A program made the translations under genes and the position numbers. A DNA stretch of 64,000 nt, taken from positions 76,287-140,286 of the forward strand of contig NZ_JAHPYF010000007.1 of assembly GCF_019041915.1 (NCBI RefSeq), given 5' to 3'. The stretch comes from Collinsella sp. MSK.8.10 (GTDB lineage Bacteria; Actinomycetota; Coriobacteriia; Coriobacteriales; Coriobacteriaceae). The notes beneath the pieces were generated by a model. The model was not told the origin of the DNA, did not search any database, and was given only the letters and a program-made list of their open reading frames with translations. Of this stretch, positions 48,546-56,745 are shown in pieces (the stretch's first letter is position 1; each line of letters opens with the position of its first letter).

Positions 48546-51545
48546 ATGAGCGACATCATGAGGCCGATCCCGTTTTCGCAGCTGATGAACTGGATCATCG
48601 AGGAGCACAAGACCCAGGACGCCATCTTTGGCGTGCGTAAGATGGTCACGACCAACCAGGAGGGCGCGCTTCCCATTTTTGACGAGCGCATCGAGACTCC
48701 GTTTGGCCCGGCCGCCGGCCCCAACACGCAGCTGGCCCAGAACATCGTGGCATCCTACGTGGCCGGCTCCCGCTTCTTTGAGCTCAAGACCGTTCAGGTT
48801 ATGGACGGCGAGGAGCTCTCCAAGTGCGTCAACAAGCCCTGCATCGTGGCGCAGGACGAGTGTTACAACTGCGAGTGGTCGACCGAGCTCGAGGTTCCGC
48901 AGGCTTTTGCCGAGTACGTGAAGGCATGGTTCGCCTGCCACCTCATCGCTCGCGAGTACGGCCTGGGCAGCCCGGATGGCTTTGTCTTTAACATGTCCGT
49001 GGGCTATGACCTCGAGGGTATTAAGAGCCCCAAGGTCGATGCCTACATCGAGGGCATGAAGGACGCCAGCGGCTCCGACGTCTGGAACGAGTGCCGCGCA
49101 TGGGCGCTCGCCAACCTGGACAAGTTTGAGCATGTCGACGCCGCGTTTGTCGAGTCCATCCCGGCACGCGTCTCCAACTCCATCACCGAGTCCACGCTGC
49201 ACGGCTGCCCGCCCGCCGAGATCGAGCGCATCGCGACCTATCTGATCACCGAGAAGGGCCTCAACACCTACATCAAGTGCAACCCCACGCTGCTGGGCTA
49301 TGAGTTTGCCCGCCAGCGTCTGAACGAGCTGGGCTTTGACTACATCGTCTTCGACGATACGCACTTCCGCGAGGACCTGCAGTGGGCCGACGCCGTGCCC
49401 ATGTTCGAGCGCCTGATTGCCCTGTGCGCCGAGCACGGCCTGGAGTTTGGCGTCAAGCTGACCAACACGTTCCCCGTTGACGTGACCAGGGACGAGCTGC
49501 CTTCCACCGAAATGTACATGTCGGGCCGTTCGCTGTTCTCGCTGACCATCGAGGCCGCCCGTCGCATTACCGAGCAGTTCGATGGCAAGCTGCGCATCAG
49601 CTACTCTGGCGGTGCCACGGTCTACAACATCCGCGCCCTGTACGATGCCGGCATTTGGCCCGTTACTCTGGCGACCGATGTGCTCAAGCCCGGTGGCTAC
49701 GAGCGCTTTAGCCAGATGGCAGGCGAGTTTACCGACCTGGATGGTAAGCCGTTCGCGGGCGTCTCTCTCGAGGCCGTGACTGCGATTCAGACCGATTCGC
49801 TCACCAACCCGCTCTACAAGAAGCCGCTACGCCCGCTGCCCGACCGCAAGGTCGCCGGCAAGAGCCCGCTTTCCGACTGCTTTACCACGCCGTGCCGTAC
49901 GAGCTGCCCCATTCAGCAGGACATTCCCGCCTACTTGGCGGCTGTTGACGAGGGCCGCTACGAGGACGCGCTCAACATCATCATCGAGCGCAATGCCCTG
50001 CCGTTCATTACCGGCACCATCTGCCCGCATCCCTGCGGCCGTGCCTGCGAGCGTGCATTTTACGAGCCCGAGGGCGCCCAGATTCGCGCCAGCAAGCTCA
50101 AGGCCGCCCGTGAGGCCATGGCCGCCGTGCTGCCCAAGCTGCGCGCCCAGGCCATCGCAAACGACGGCGACCGCAACGTTGCCGTTATCGGCGGCGGCCC
50201 GGCCGGCCTGGCGACCGCGTTCTTCCTGACGCGTGCCGGCGTGCCCGTCACCATCTTTGAGGCTCGCGATTCGCTCGGCGGCGTGGTTCGTCGCGTCATC
50301 CCCGAGTTCCGCATTGCGAGCGACGATATCTCCCACGATGCCGAACTCTGTCTGGCCTTTGGCGCCAAGGTACAGCTCAACGCCCGCGTGGAGTCCATCG
50401 ACGAGCTCAAGGCCCAAGGCTTTACCGACGTGGTCGTTGCCACCGGTGCCTGGATGCCCGGCTCTGCGGGCCTGGGCGAGGGCGCCGAGCTCGACGTGCT
50501 GGAGTTCCTCGAGGCCGCCAAGAAGGGCGAGAAGCTCGAGCTGGGCGAGGACGTCGTGGTCATTGGCGCCGGCAACACCGCCATGGACGCGGCCCGCGTG
50601 GCCAAGCGTCTGGCTGGCGTGAAGAACGTGCGCCTGGTGTATCGCCGCACCAAGAAGCAGATGCCCGCTGACGAGGAAGAGCTTGATCTTGCTCTTGCCG
50701 ACGGCGTTGAGTTCTGCGAGCTGCTGGCGCCCAAGGCGCTCAACGGTGCCGTGCTGACCTGCGACGTTATGGAGCTTGGCGAGCCGGATGCAAGCGGCCG
50801 TCGCAGCCCTGTCGCCACGGGCGAGACCGTCGAGCTTTCCGCCACCACGGTGATCTGCGCCGTGGGCGAGGGCATCGATGCCAGCCTGTACGATGCCGCG
50901 GGCGTCGAGCACGACCGTCGCGGCCGCCTTGCCGCCACCTCCACTGGCGTCGAGGGCGTCTGGGCTGCGGGCGACTGCCGCCGCGGTCCTGCCACCGTGG
51001 TCGAGGCTATCGCCGACGCCGCCGAGGTCGCCCGTGCCATCGCCGGCGTGGACTTTAACAAGTACGCCGACTGCAACGAGCAGGCCGGCCGCGAGGACAC
51101 CTGCTACGAGCGCAAGGGGTCGCTGTGCCGCGACAAGCGCAACTGCACCAAGACCCGCTGCCTGGGCTGCGGCTCGGTGTGCGAGGTCTGCTGCGACGTG
51201 TGCCCCAACCGCGCCAACGTGGCAATTAAGGTGCCGGGCCTGGCCAAGCATCAGGTCGTCCATGTCGACGGCATGTGCAACGAGTGCGGTAACTGCGCCG
51301 TGTTCTGCCCCTACCAGGAGGGTCGTCCCTACAAGGACAAGCTCACCCTGTTCTGGAGCGAGCAGGACATGGAGAACTCCGAGAACGAGGGCTTCCTGGC
51401 CGTGGACGAGGACCACTTTAAGGTCCGCGTCGCCGGCACGGTCCGCACCGTCTCGGTCGATGCCGTCAACACCGGTCTTCCCGAGGCCGTCCGCCTGACC
51501 ATCAGGGCCGTGCGCGACAACTATTCGTACCTTCTTAAGAAATAG
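48546..51545 (+). CDS. ygfK: YgfK-type (putative selenate reductase) flavo-iron-sulfur oxidoreductase
   Basis: 999 residues. The first about 430 residues form a dihydroorotate-dehydrogenase-like barrel (GPAAGPNTQLAQNIVASY, then SGGATVYNIRALYDAGIWPV). A GltD-like part follows with CRTSCPIQQDIPAYL, the FAD motif GGGPAGLATAFFL and NADPH motif VVIGAGNTAMDAARVAKR. Near the C-terminus are CLGCGSVCEVCCDVCPN and CNECGNCAVFCPY for 4Fe-4S clusters. GAGAGGAGC precedes the ATG. A longer upstream frame is Arg-rich and not conserved. In this cluster it probably exchanges electrons between NADPH, the ferredoxin and the molybdenum enzyme. Confidence 0.92.
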   Translation: MSDIMRPIPFSQLMNWIIEEHKTQDAIFGVRKMVTTNQEGALPIFDERIETPFGPAAGPNTQLAQNIVASYVAGSRFFELKTVQVMDGEELSKCVNKPCIVAQDECYNCEWSTELEVPQAFAEYVKAWFACHLIAREYGLGSPDGFVFNMSVGYDLEGIKSPKVDAYIEGMKDASGSDVWNECRAWALANLDKFEHVDAAFVESIPARVSNSITESTLHGCPPAEIERIATYLITEKGLNTYIKCNPTLLGYEFARQRLNELGFDYIVFDDTHFREDLQWADAVPMFERLIALCAEHGLEFGVKLTNTFPVDVTRDELPSTEMYMSGRSLFSLTIEAARRITEQFDGKLRISYSGGATVYNIRALYDAGIWPVTLATDVLKPGGYERFSQMAGEFTDLDGKPFAGVSLEAVTAIQTDSLTNPLYKKPLRPLPDRKVAGKSPLSDCFTTPCRTSCPIQQDIPAYLAAVDEGRYEDALNIIIERNALPFITGTICPHPCGRACERAFYEPEGAQIRASKLKAAREAMAAVLPKLRAQAIANDGDRNVAVIGGGPAGLATAFFLTRAGVPVTIFEARDSLGGVVRRVIPEFRIASDDISHDAELCLAFGAKVQLNARVESIDELKAQGFTDVVVATGAWMPGSAGLGEGAELDVLEFLEAAKKGEKLELGEDVVVIGAGNTAMDAARVAKRLAGVKNVRLVYRRTKKQMPADEEELDLALADGVEFCELLAPKALNGAVLTCDVMELGEPDASGRRSPVATGETVELSATTVICAVGEGIDASLYDAAGVEHDRRGRLAATSTGVEGVWAAGDCRRGPATVVEAIADAAEVARAIAGVDFNKYADCNEQAGREDTCYERKGSLCRDKRNCTKTRCLGCGSVCEVCCDVCPNRANVAIKVPGLAKHQVVHVDGMCNECGNCAVFCPYQEGRPYKDKLTLFWSEQDMENSENEGFLAVDEDHFKVRVAGTVRTVSVDAVNTGLPEAVRLTIRAVRDNYSYLLKK

Positions 51546-51556
51546 GCGAGTCTCTT

Positions 51557-52036
51557 ATGGCCAAATCCATTCAACATAACGTGGCCTACGTTGCCTGCGG
51601 AAGCGGTTGCGCCTCCGCAGGCGGCGACGCCCGCTGCAGCGAAGGCTGCATTGGCTGTGGCGCCTGCGTCACGGCCTGTCCCCACGGCGCCATTTCGCTG
51701 GTCGATGGCATCGCCCGCGTGGATCGCTCCAAGTGCACGGGCTGCGGCCTGTGCGGCATGGCGTGCCCGCAGCGCGTGATTGCCTTCGTCCCCGGCTACC
51801 AGAACATTCTGGTGCGCTGCAACAACACCGATAAGGGCGCCATTGCGCGCAAGGTCTGCGACACGAGCTGCATCGGTTGCGGTATGTGCGCCAAAAAGTG
51901 CCCTGCCGGCGCTATCCGCATCGAGGACAACTGCGCCCATATCGACGGCGTGGACTGCCTGTCGTGCGGCATGTGCGCCGTCGTCTGCCCGCATGGCGCC
52001 ATCCACGACCGCACCGGCATCGCCGCCGGCGTGTAG
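51557..52036 (+). CDS. Ferredoxin with four 4Fe-4S cluster motifs
   Basis: 159 residues with four CxxCxxCxxxCP motifs: CIGCGACVTACPHG, CTGCGLCGMACPQR, CIGCGMCAKKCPAG and CLSCGMCAVVCPHG. An extra Cys-rich N-terminus precedes them. The arrangement resembles the ferredoxin part of RnfB, without its membrane helix. It lies 11 bp after ygfK and 12 bp before the Xdh gene, so it is a likely electron shuttle between the two. Confidence 0.9.
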   Translation: MAKSIQHNVAYVACGSGCASAGGDARCSEGCIGCGACVTACPHGAISLVDGIARVDRSKCTGCGLCGMACPQRVIAFVPGYQNILVRCNNTDKGAIARKVCDTSCIGCGMCAKKCPAGAIRIEDNCAHIDGVDCLSCGMCAVVCPHGAIHDRTGIAAGV

Positions 52037-52048
52037 AAGGGAATCACC

Positions 52049-54826
52049 ATGGCACAGGAATTCACTTTTACCGTTAACGGCGTCGAGTGCACGACGACTC
52101 AGAACAAGCCACTGCTGCGCTATCTGCGCGACGACCTGCACATTCACTCCGCCAAGGACGGCTGCTCCGAGGGCGCCTGCGGCACCTGCACCATTCATGT
52201 GGACGGTGCGGCCGTCAAGGCGTGCGTGCTGACCACCGCTCTTGCCGCCGGCCGCAACATCGTGACCGTCGAGGGCCTGCCCGAGGACGTGCGCGAGGCC
52301 TTTGTGTACGCCTTTGGCGCCGTGGGCGCCGTGCAGTGCGGTTTTTGCATTCCCGGCATGGTCATGGCGGGTGCGGCGCTCATCGCCGAGGACCCCGAGC
52401 CCACTGAGGAGCAGATCAAGTACGCCATTCGCGGTAACGTCTGTCGCTGCACCGGCTACAAAAAGATTATCGAGGGCATCTCGCTGGCCGCTGCGGTGCT
52501 CCGCGGCGAAAAGCAGATCGACGAGGACCTGGAGCGCGGCGATGACTACGGCGTGGGCAAGCGCGCCTTCCGTATTGACGTGCGCAAGAAGGTGCTCGGC
52601 GAGGGCAAGTATCCCGACGACATCGACGAGCTCGATCAGCCGGGCCTGACCTATGCCAGCGCCGTGCGCTCCAGGTATCCGCGCGCCCGCGTGCTCTCCA
52701 TCGACACCTCCAAGGCCGAGGCCCTGCCCGGTGTAGTGGGCATCCTGCGCGCCGAGGACGTGCCGGTCAACCAGGTCGGCCACCTTATCCAGGACTGGGA
52801 CGTCATGATCGCTCAGGGCGATATCACCCGCTGCGTGGGCGATGCCATCGTGCTGGTGGTCGCCGAGGACGAGGCGACGCTCGAGAAGGCCAAGAAGCTC
52901 GTAAAGATTGACTACGAGCCGCTGGAGCCCGTGCGCAACATTGTCGAGGCCAGGGCCGCCGATGCCCCGCGCCTGCATGACAGCTTCTTTGCCTTCGGCA
53001 ACACGGTGGAGCTCAAGGACAACGTGTGTCAGAGCCGTCACGTGACGCGCGGCGACGCCGCCAAGGCGCTGGCAGAGAGCGCGTTTACCGTGACGCAGCG
53101 CTTTACCACGCCCTTTACCGAGCATGCCTTCTTGGAGCCCGAGTGCGCCGTTGCCTTCCCGTACAAGAACGGCGTCAAGGTGCAGTCGACCGACCAGGGT
53201 GCCTACGACACGCGCAAAGAGTGTGCCCATATGTTTGGCTGGGATAGCGAACCCGAGCGCGTGGTCGTCGAGACCATGCTCGTGGGCGGCGGCTTTGGCG
53301 GTAAGGAGGACGTTTCGATCCAGCACCTGGCCGCGCTTGCTGCCTATAAGTTCCAGCGTCCTGTGAAGTGCAAGCTCACGCGTGCCGAGTCGCTCGCGTT
53401 CCATCCCAAGCGTCATGCCATGGACGGTACCTTTACGCTGGGTTGCGACGCCGAGGGCAACTTTACCGGCCTGGATTGCGAGATCAACTTTGACACCGGC
53501 GCCTACGCGTCGCTGTGCGGCCCGGTGCTCGAGCGCGCTTGCACGCATGCTGTCGGCCCCTACAAGTACCAGAACACCGACATTCGCGGTTATGGCTACT
53601 ACACCAACAACCCGCCCGCCGGCGCGTACCGTGGCTTTGGCGTCTGCCAGTCCGAGTTTGCGCTCGAGAGCCTAATCGACCTGCTGGCCGAGAAGGTCGG
53701 CCTGGATCCGTGGGAGATTCGCTACCGCAACGCCATCGAGCCGGGCGAGGTTTTGCCCAACGGTCAGATTGCCGACTGCTCCACGGCGCTGAAGGAGACA
53801 CTGCTCGAGGTCAAGGATGCCTACTATGCGCATCCCGGACACGCCGGCATTGCCTGCGCCATGAAGAACGCCGGCGTGGGCGTGGGCCTGCCCGATGCCG
53901 GCCGCTGCAAGATTCGCATCGAGAACGGCGCGGCCGTGGTCTATGCCGCCACGTCCGACATTGGCCAGGGCTGTAACACCGTCTTTTTGCAAGACGTTGC
54001 CGAGGCATGCGGCCTGCCGCTTCGCTGCATCGCCAACGGCGAGTGCTCCACCGAGAACGCTCCCGACTCCGGCACCACGTCTGGCTCGCGTCAGACGGTC
54101 GTGACCGGCGAGGCCGTGCGCGGTGCCGCCTTCCTGCTGCGCGATGCCATGCTTGATATCGAGGCCGGCAAGTCTGCGCCCGCCGCTCCCGTGAGTGCGC
54201 ATGGCGACGGCGTCAAGATCGAGTATGACGACGGCCGCGCCTATCAGCTGCACACGCAGGAACTCGTCGCCGGCCAGGGTATGCACCCTCAGGATCCCGC
54301 GGCCGCCATCAAGGCGCTCGAGGGATGCGAGTTTGGCTACGTGTACCTGGAGCCGACCGACAAACTGGGCGCCGACGTTCCCAATCCCAAGAGCCACATC
54401 TGCTACGGCTTTGCCACGCATGTGGTCATTCTGGATGATGACGGCCGCGTGAGCGAGGTCTACGCCGCGCACGATTCCGGCAAGGTGGTCAACCCCATCT
54501 CCATCCAGGGTCAGATCGAAGGCGGTGTGCTCATGGGTATGGGTTACGCACTTACCGAGGACTGGCCGCTCAAGGACTGCGTGCCCCAGGCAAGGTACGG
54601 TACGCTCGGGCTGTTCCGTGCACCCGAGATTCCGGATATCCACGCTATCTACGTGGAGAAGGACGAGCTGTTGCCCGTGGCATACGGCGGCAAGGGCATC
54701 GGCGAGATCGCAACGATCCCCACGGCGCCCGCCGTGCAGAACGCCTACCGCGCGTTTGACGGCAAACTACGTCCAGATCTGCCCATGGTGGATACGCCCT
54801 ACAGCCGCGCCCGTCGCCGCGGGTAG
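52049..54826 (+). CDS. xdhD: Molybdenum hydroxylase of the XdhD type (2Fe-2S plus molybdopterin domains)
   Basis: 925 residues. Residues 1-160 have two 2Fe-2S sites: CSEGACGTCTIHVDG and QCGFCIPGMVMAG...CRCTGY. From about residue 175 the molybdopterin-binding part includes GGGFGGKEDVS, PPAGAYRGFGVCQSEFA and near the end the catalytic Glu in GGKGIGEIATIP. There is no FAD domain, and no separate FAD subunit (YgfM-like) gene is in the cluster. E. coli XdhD has the same two-domain design and 956 residues. It probably hydroxylates xanthine or hypoxanthine, or runs in reverse on urate. Confidence 0.9.
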   Translation: MAQEFTFTVNGVECTTTQNKPLLRYLRDDLHIHSAKDGCSEGACGTCTIHVDGAAVKACVLTTALAAGRNIVTVEGLPEDVREAFVYAFGAVGAVQCGFCIPGMVMAGAALIAEDPEPTEEQIKYAIRGNVCRCTGYKKIIEGISLAAAVLRGEKQIDEDLERGDDYGVGKRAFRIDVRKKVLGEGKYPDDIDELDQPGLTYASAVRSRYPRARVLSIDTSKAEALPGVVGILRAEDVPVNQVGHLIQDWDVMIAQGDITRCVGDAIVLVVAEDEATLEKAKKLVKIDYEPLEPVRNIVEARAADAPRLHDSFFAFGNTVELKDNVCQSRHVTRGDAAKALAESAFTVTQRFTTPFTEHAFLEPECAVAFPYKNGVKVQSTDQGAYDTRKECAHMFGWDSEPERVVVETMLVGGGFGGKEDVSIQHLAALAAYKFQRPVKCKLTRAESLAFHPKRHAMDGTFTLGCDAEGNFTGLDCEINFDTGAYASLCGPVLERACTHAVGPYKYQNTDIRGYGYYTNNPPAGAYRGFGVCQSEFALESLIDLLAEKVGLDPWEIRYRNAIEPGEVLPNGQIADCSTALKETLLEVKDAYYAHPGHAGIACAMKNAGVGVGLPDAGRCKIRIENGAAVVYAATSDIGQGCNTVFLQDVAEACGLPLRCIANGECSTENAPDSGTTSGSRQTVVTGEAVRGAAFLLRDAMLDIEAGKSAPAAPVSAHGDGVKIEYDDGRAYQLHTQELVAGQGMHPQDPAAAIKALEGCEFGYVYLEPTDKLGADVPNPKSHICYGFATHVVILDDDGRVSEVYAAHDSGKVVNPISIQGQIEGGVLMGMGYALTEDWPLKDCVPQARYGTLGLFRAPEIPDIHAIYVEKDELLPVAYGGKGIGEIATIPTAPAVQNAYRAFDGKLRPDLPMVDTPYSRARRRG

Positions 54827-54894
54827 GGTAGGGTGCGGACAGCATTGCTGACGGGCTGTTCGCGCTCAACACCAACTGCATATGCTGCGCCTTT

Positions 54895-54928
54895 GGCCCC
54901 AGCTCCATCGCGAGCCGGGGCCCTTTGT
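54895..54928 (+). terminator. Terminator after the xdh gene
   Basis: GGCCCC and GGGGCC arms flank an AGCTCC...CGAGC inner region and are followed by CTTTGTTTG. Confidence 0.65.
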
Positions 54929-54935
54929 TTGGAGT

Positions 54936-55046
54936 GGAAACTGCGTCCCGGATTTGGCGCTCAGAACGGGACACGCTTTCCGGATGGGATGCTTGGCGGA
55001 AACTACGGCCCAGTTTTTGGCTCCAGAACGGGATGCATTTTCCGGA
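54936..55046. repeat. Two tandem 49-bp hairpin repeats
   Basis: Units at 54936-54984 and 54998-55046 share GGAAACT.CG.CCC, AGAACGGGA and TTTCCGGA. Each unit folds back on itself: GCGTCCCG pairs with CGGGA.CGC, and GGAAA with TTTCC. They mark the boundary between the purine cluster and the accessory region. REP-type elements are likely. Confidence 0.7.
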
Positions 55047-55098
55047 ACGGTCCACGTGCGGTGGTGTACCGCCCCTTTCGTGTGCGCCGCTTGTCGAA

Positions 55099-55154
55099 TT
55101 ACGTTATAGCTAGCTATATTATAGGAAGGTATAATATAGATAGCTATAACGTAA
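55099..55154. promoter_or_regulatory. AT-rich palindrome upstream of the first ATPase gene
   Basis: Left arm 55099-55123 and right arm 55130-55154 are inverted copies of 25 bp with one mismatch around a GGAAGG loop. The arms contain TTACGTTATAGCTA and CTATATTATA. The right arm ends 14 bp before the start codon at 55169, next to the ribosome site, so it can act as an operator or a translation-blocking hairpin. Confidence 0.75.
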
Positions 55155-55168
55155 AGGAAGGATGGTCT

Positions 55169-56560
55169 ATGTTTGTCGGAAGAACAGCGGAAATGTCCGA
55201 GCTCAATCGACTGTATGGCACGGACTCCTTTGAGATGCCTGTGATTTACGGCCGCCGTCGTGTGGGTAAAACGCGCCTTATCACAGAGTTTATCCAAGGC
55301 AAGAAGGCTATTTACTTTCAAGCTCGTCGCACCAATGCAGAGGCAAACCTGCATGGCTTTAGCCAGGCGATACTTGCGGGCTCCGTTGGTGTTGCTGGCG
55401 TGTCGTTTCGTAGTTTTGACGAGGCGTTCGATGCATTGGCTACCATGGCTCGTACGGAACGTTTGATTGTCGTGATCGACGAGTATCCTTATCTCGCCCA
55501 ATCGAATCCCGAGATCAGCTCGTTGCTGCAAGACAAGATCGATCACTTGTACAAAGAGACCAAGCTTATGCTTATCCTGTGCGGGTCGTCGCTTTCGTTT
55601 ATGGAAGAGCAGGTGTTGGGCTACGAGAGTCCGCTATACGGTAGGCGTACGGCCCAGTTTAAGATCATGCCGCTCGATTTTATGACGACCCTCGGCCTGT
55701 GGCAGAGCATGGGTCGCGAAGACGCTGCAGTTTGCTATGGCATGACGGGTGGCATTCCTGCATATATCGAGAAAGTCGATCCTGCCGCACCGCTCAAGGA
55801 CAACATCAAACGTCTTTTTCTTACTCCTACGGGCTATCTCTTTGAGGAGCCGAGTAACCTGCTATTGCAGGAGTGCCGCAATCCCGAGCAATATGATGCG
55901 ATCGTGCAAGCAATTGCCCAGGGGCGCTCGAAGATCTCGGAGATTGCGAGCTCTACGGGAATCCCTGCGAGCAACGTAAAGAGCTATGTGGATAAGCTGG
56001 CGTCGCTTGGGATTGTCGAGCGCGAGCTGCCCCTAAACGAGACGAGCAATAAGCGAGCCGTGTATCTGCTGAGCGATCAGATGTTTAGGTTCTGGTACAA
56101 GTTTGTTCCGCAGAACATCGGGCTGATTCAAAACGATATGGCCGAGATGGCGTATGAGCGCATTGAGCCGCACGTATCGGATTACATGGGTACGGTCTTT
56201 GAGCTTATATGCAGACAATACGTGTACGAACTCGCGCGGGCGGGCCAGCTTGATGTGGTTCCGGCAAGCGTTGGGCGCTGGTGGGGGACGGATAATCGCA
56301 CGCATACGCAGGAAGAAATCGACTTGATTGTTGACGATGGCGAGGGCACTGCGCTGTTTGCGGAATGCAAATGGCGCAATGAACCGGTGGGCGAAGACGT
56401 GCTGCAAAAGCTCGTGCATCGAAGCGAGCTCTTTAGGCGGCAGCACAAAAGCTATGCGATCTTCTCGAAGCGAGGCTTTACGCAAGGATGTCAGGAAGCT
56501 GCGGCGAGCAGGGGAGATGCCAAGCTGATTTCGTTTGCCGAGATGTGCGAGCGGAGATAA
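55169..56560 (+). CDS. ATPase_2 (archaeal-type) ATPase with C-terminal DUF234 domain
   Basis: 463 residues. It begins MFVGRTAEMSELNRLY, with Walker A YGRRRVGKTRLI at about residue 30. A Walker B-like VIDEYPYL lies near residue 108, then a sensor-like LILCGSSLSFM. A winged-helix section (ISEIASSTGIPASNVKSYVD) precedes the DUF234 region, which ends in EIDLIVDDGEGTALFAECKW, a PD-(D/E)xK-like pattern. Function is unknown. Such ATPases are common in archaea and gut bacteria and may be mobile. AAGGAAGGA precedes the start. It is monocistronic. Confidence 0.85.
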   Translation: MFVGRTAEMSELNRLYGTDSFEMPVIYGRRRVGKTRLITEFIQGKKAIYFQARRTNAEANLHGFSQAILAGSVGVAGVSFRSFDEAFDALATMARTERLIVVIDEYPYLAQSNPEISSLLQDKIDHLYKETKLMLILCGSSLSFMEEQVLGYESPLYGRRTAQFKIMPLDFMTTLGLWQSMGREDAAVCYGMTGGIPAYIEKVDPAAPLKDNIKRLFLTPTGYLFEEPSNLLLQECRNPEQYDAIVQAIAQGRSKISEIASSTGIPASNVKSYVDKLASLGIVERELPLNETSNKRAVYLLSDQMFRFWYKFVPQNIGLIQNDMAEMAYERIEPHVSDYMGTVFELICRQYVYELARAGQLDVVPASVGRWWGTDNRTHTQEEIDLIVDDGEGTALFAECKWRNEPVGEDVLQKLVHRSELFRRQHKSYAIFSKRGFTQGCQEAAASRGDAKLISFAEMCERR

Positions 56561-56611
56561 CCAAGCACGCTCTGATGTGATGCTCGGAATGGGTCGCGCT
56601 AAGGATGCCAA

Positions 56612-56709
56612 GCGTAAAACCTTCAATGAAAATGGCGTAAAAACTACATCTGTCATGGCGTAAAAACTACATTGAAAGTAGCGTAAAATCAGCATTGAGA
56701 ATGGCGTAA
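56612..56709. repeat. Five iteron-like direct repeats with exact 23-bp period
   Basis: GCGTAA occurs at 56612, 56635, 56658, 56681 and 56704, each exactly 23 bp from the next. The consensus around it is ATG-GCGTAAAA-CTACATTGA. The array ends about 35 bp before the ATG of the ATPase gene at 56746. The spacing of 23 bp (just over two helical turns) would place bound proteins on nearly one face. There are no unique spacers, so this is not a CRISPR array. Confidence 0.8.
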
Positions 56710-56745
56710 TTTCGCATATCGCGTGATAGAGAGGGACGGCCGTCT

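Noticed and set aside
56612..56709. CRISPR array
   Set aside because: The 23-bp period consists wholly of related repeat sequence with no unique spacers, and no cas genes are present.
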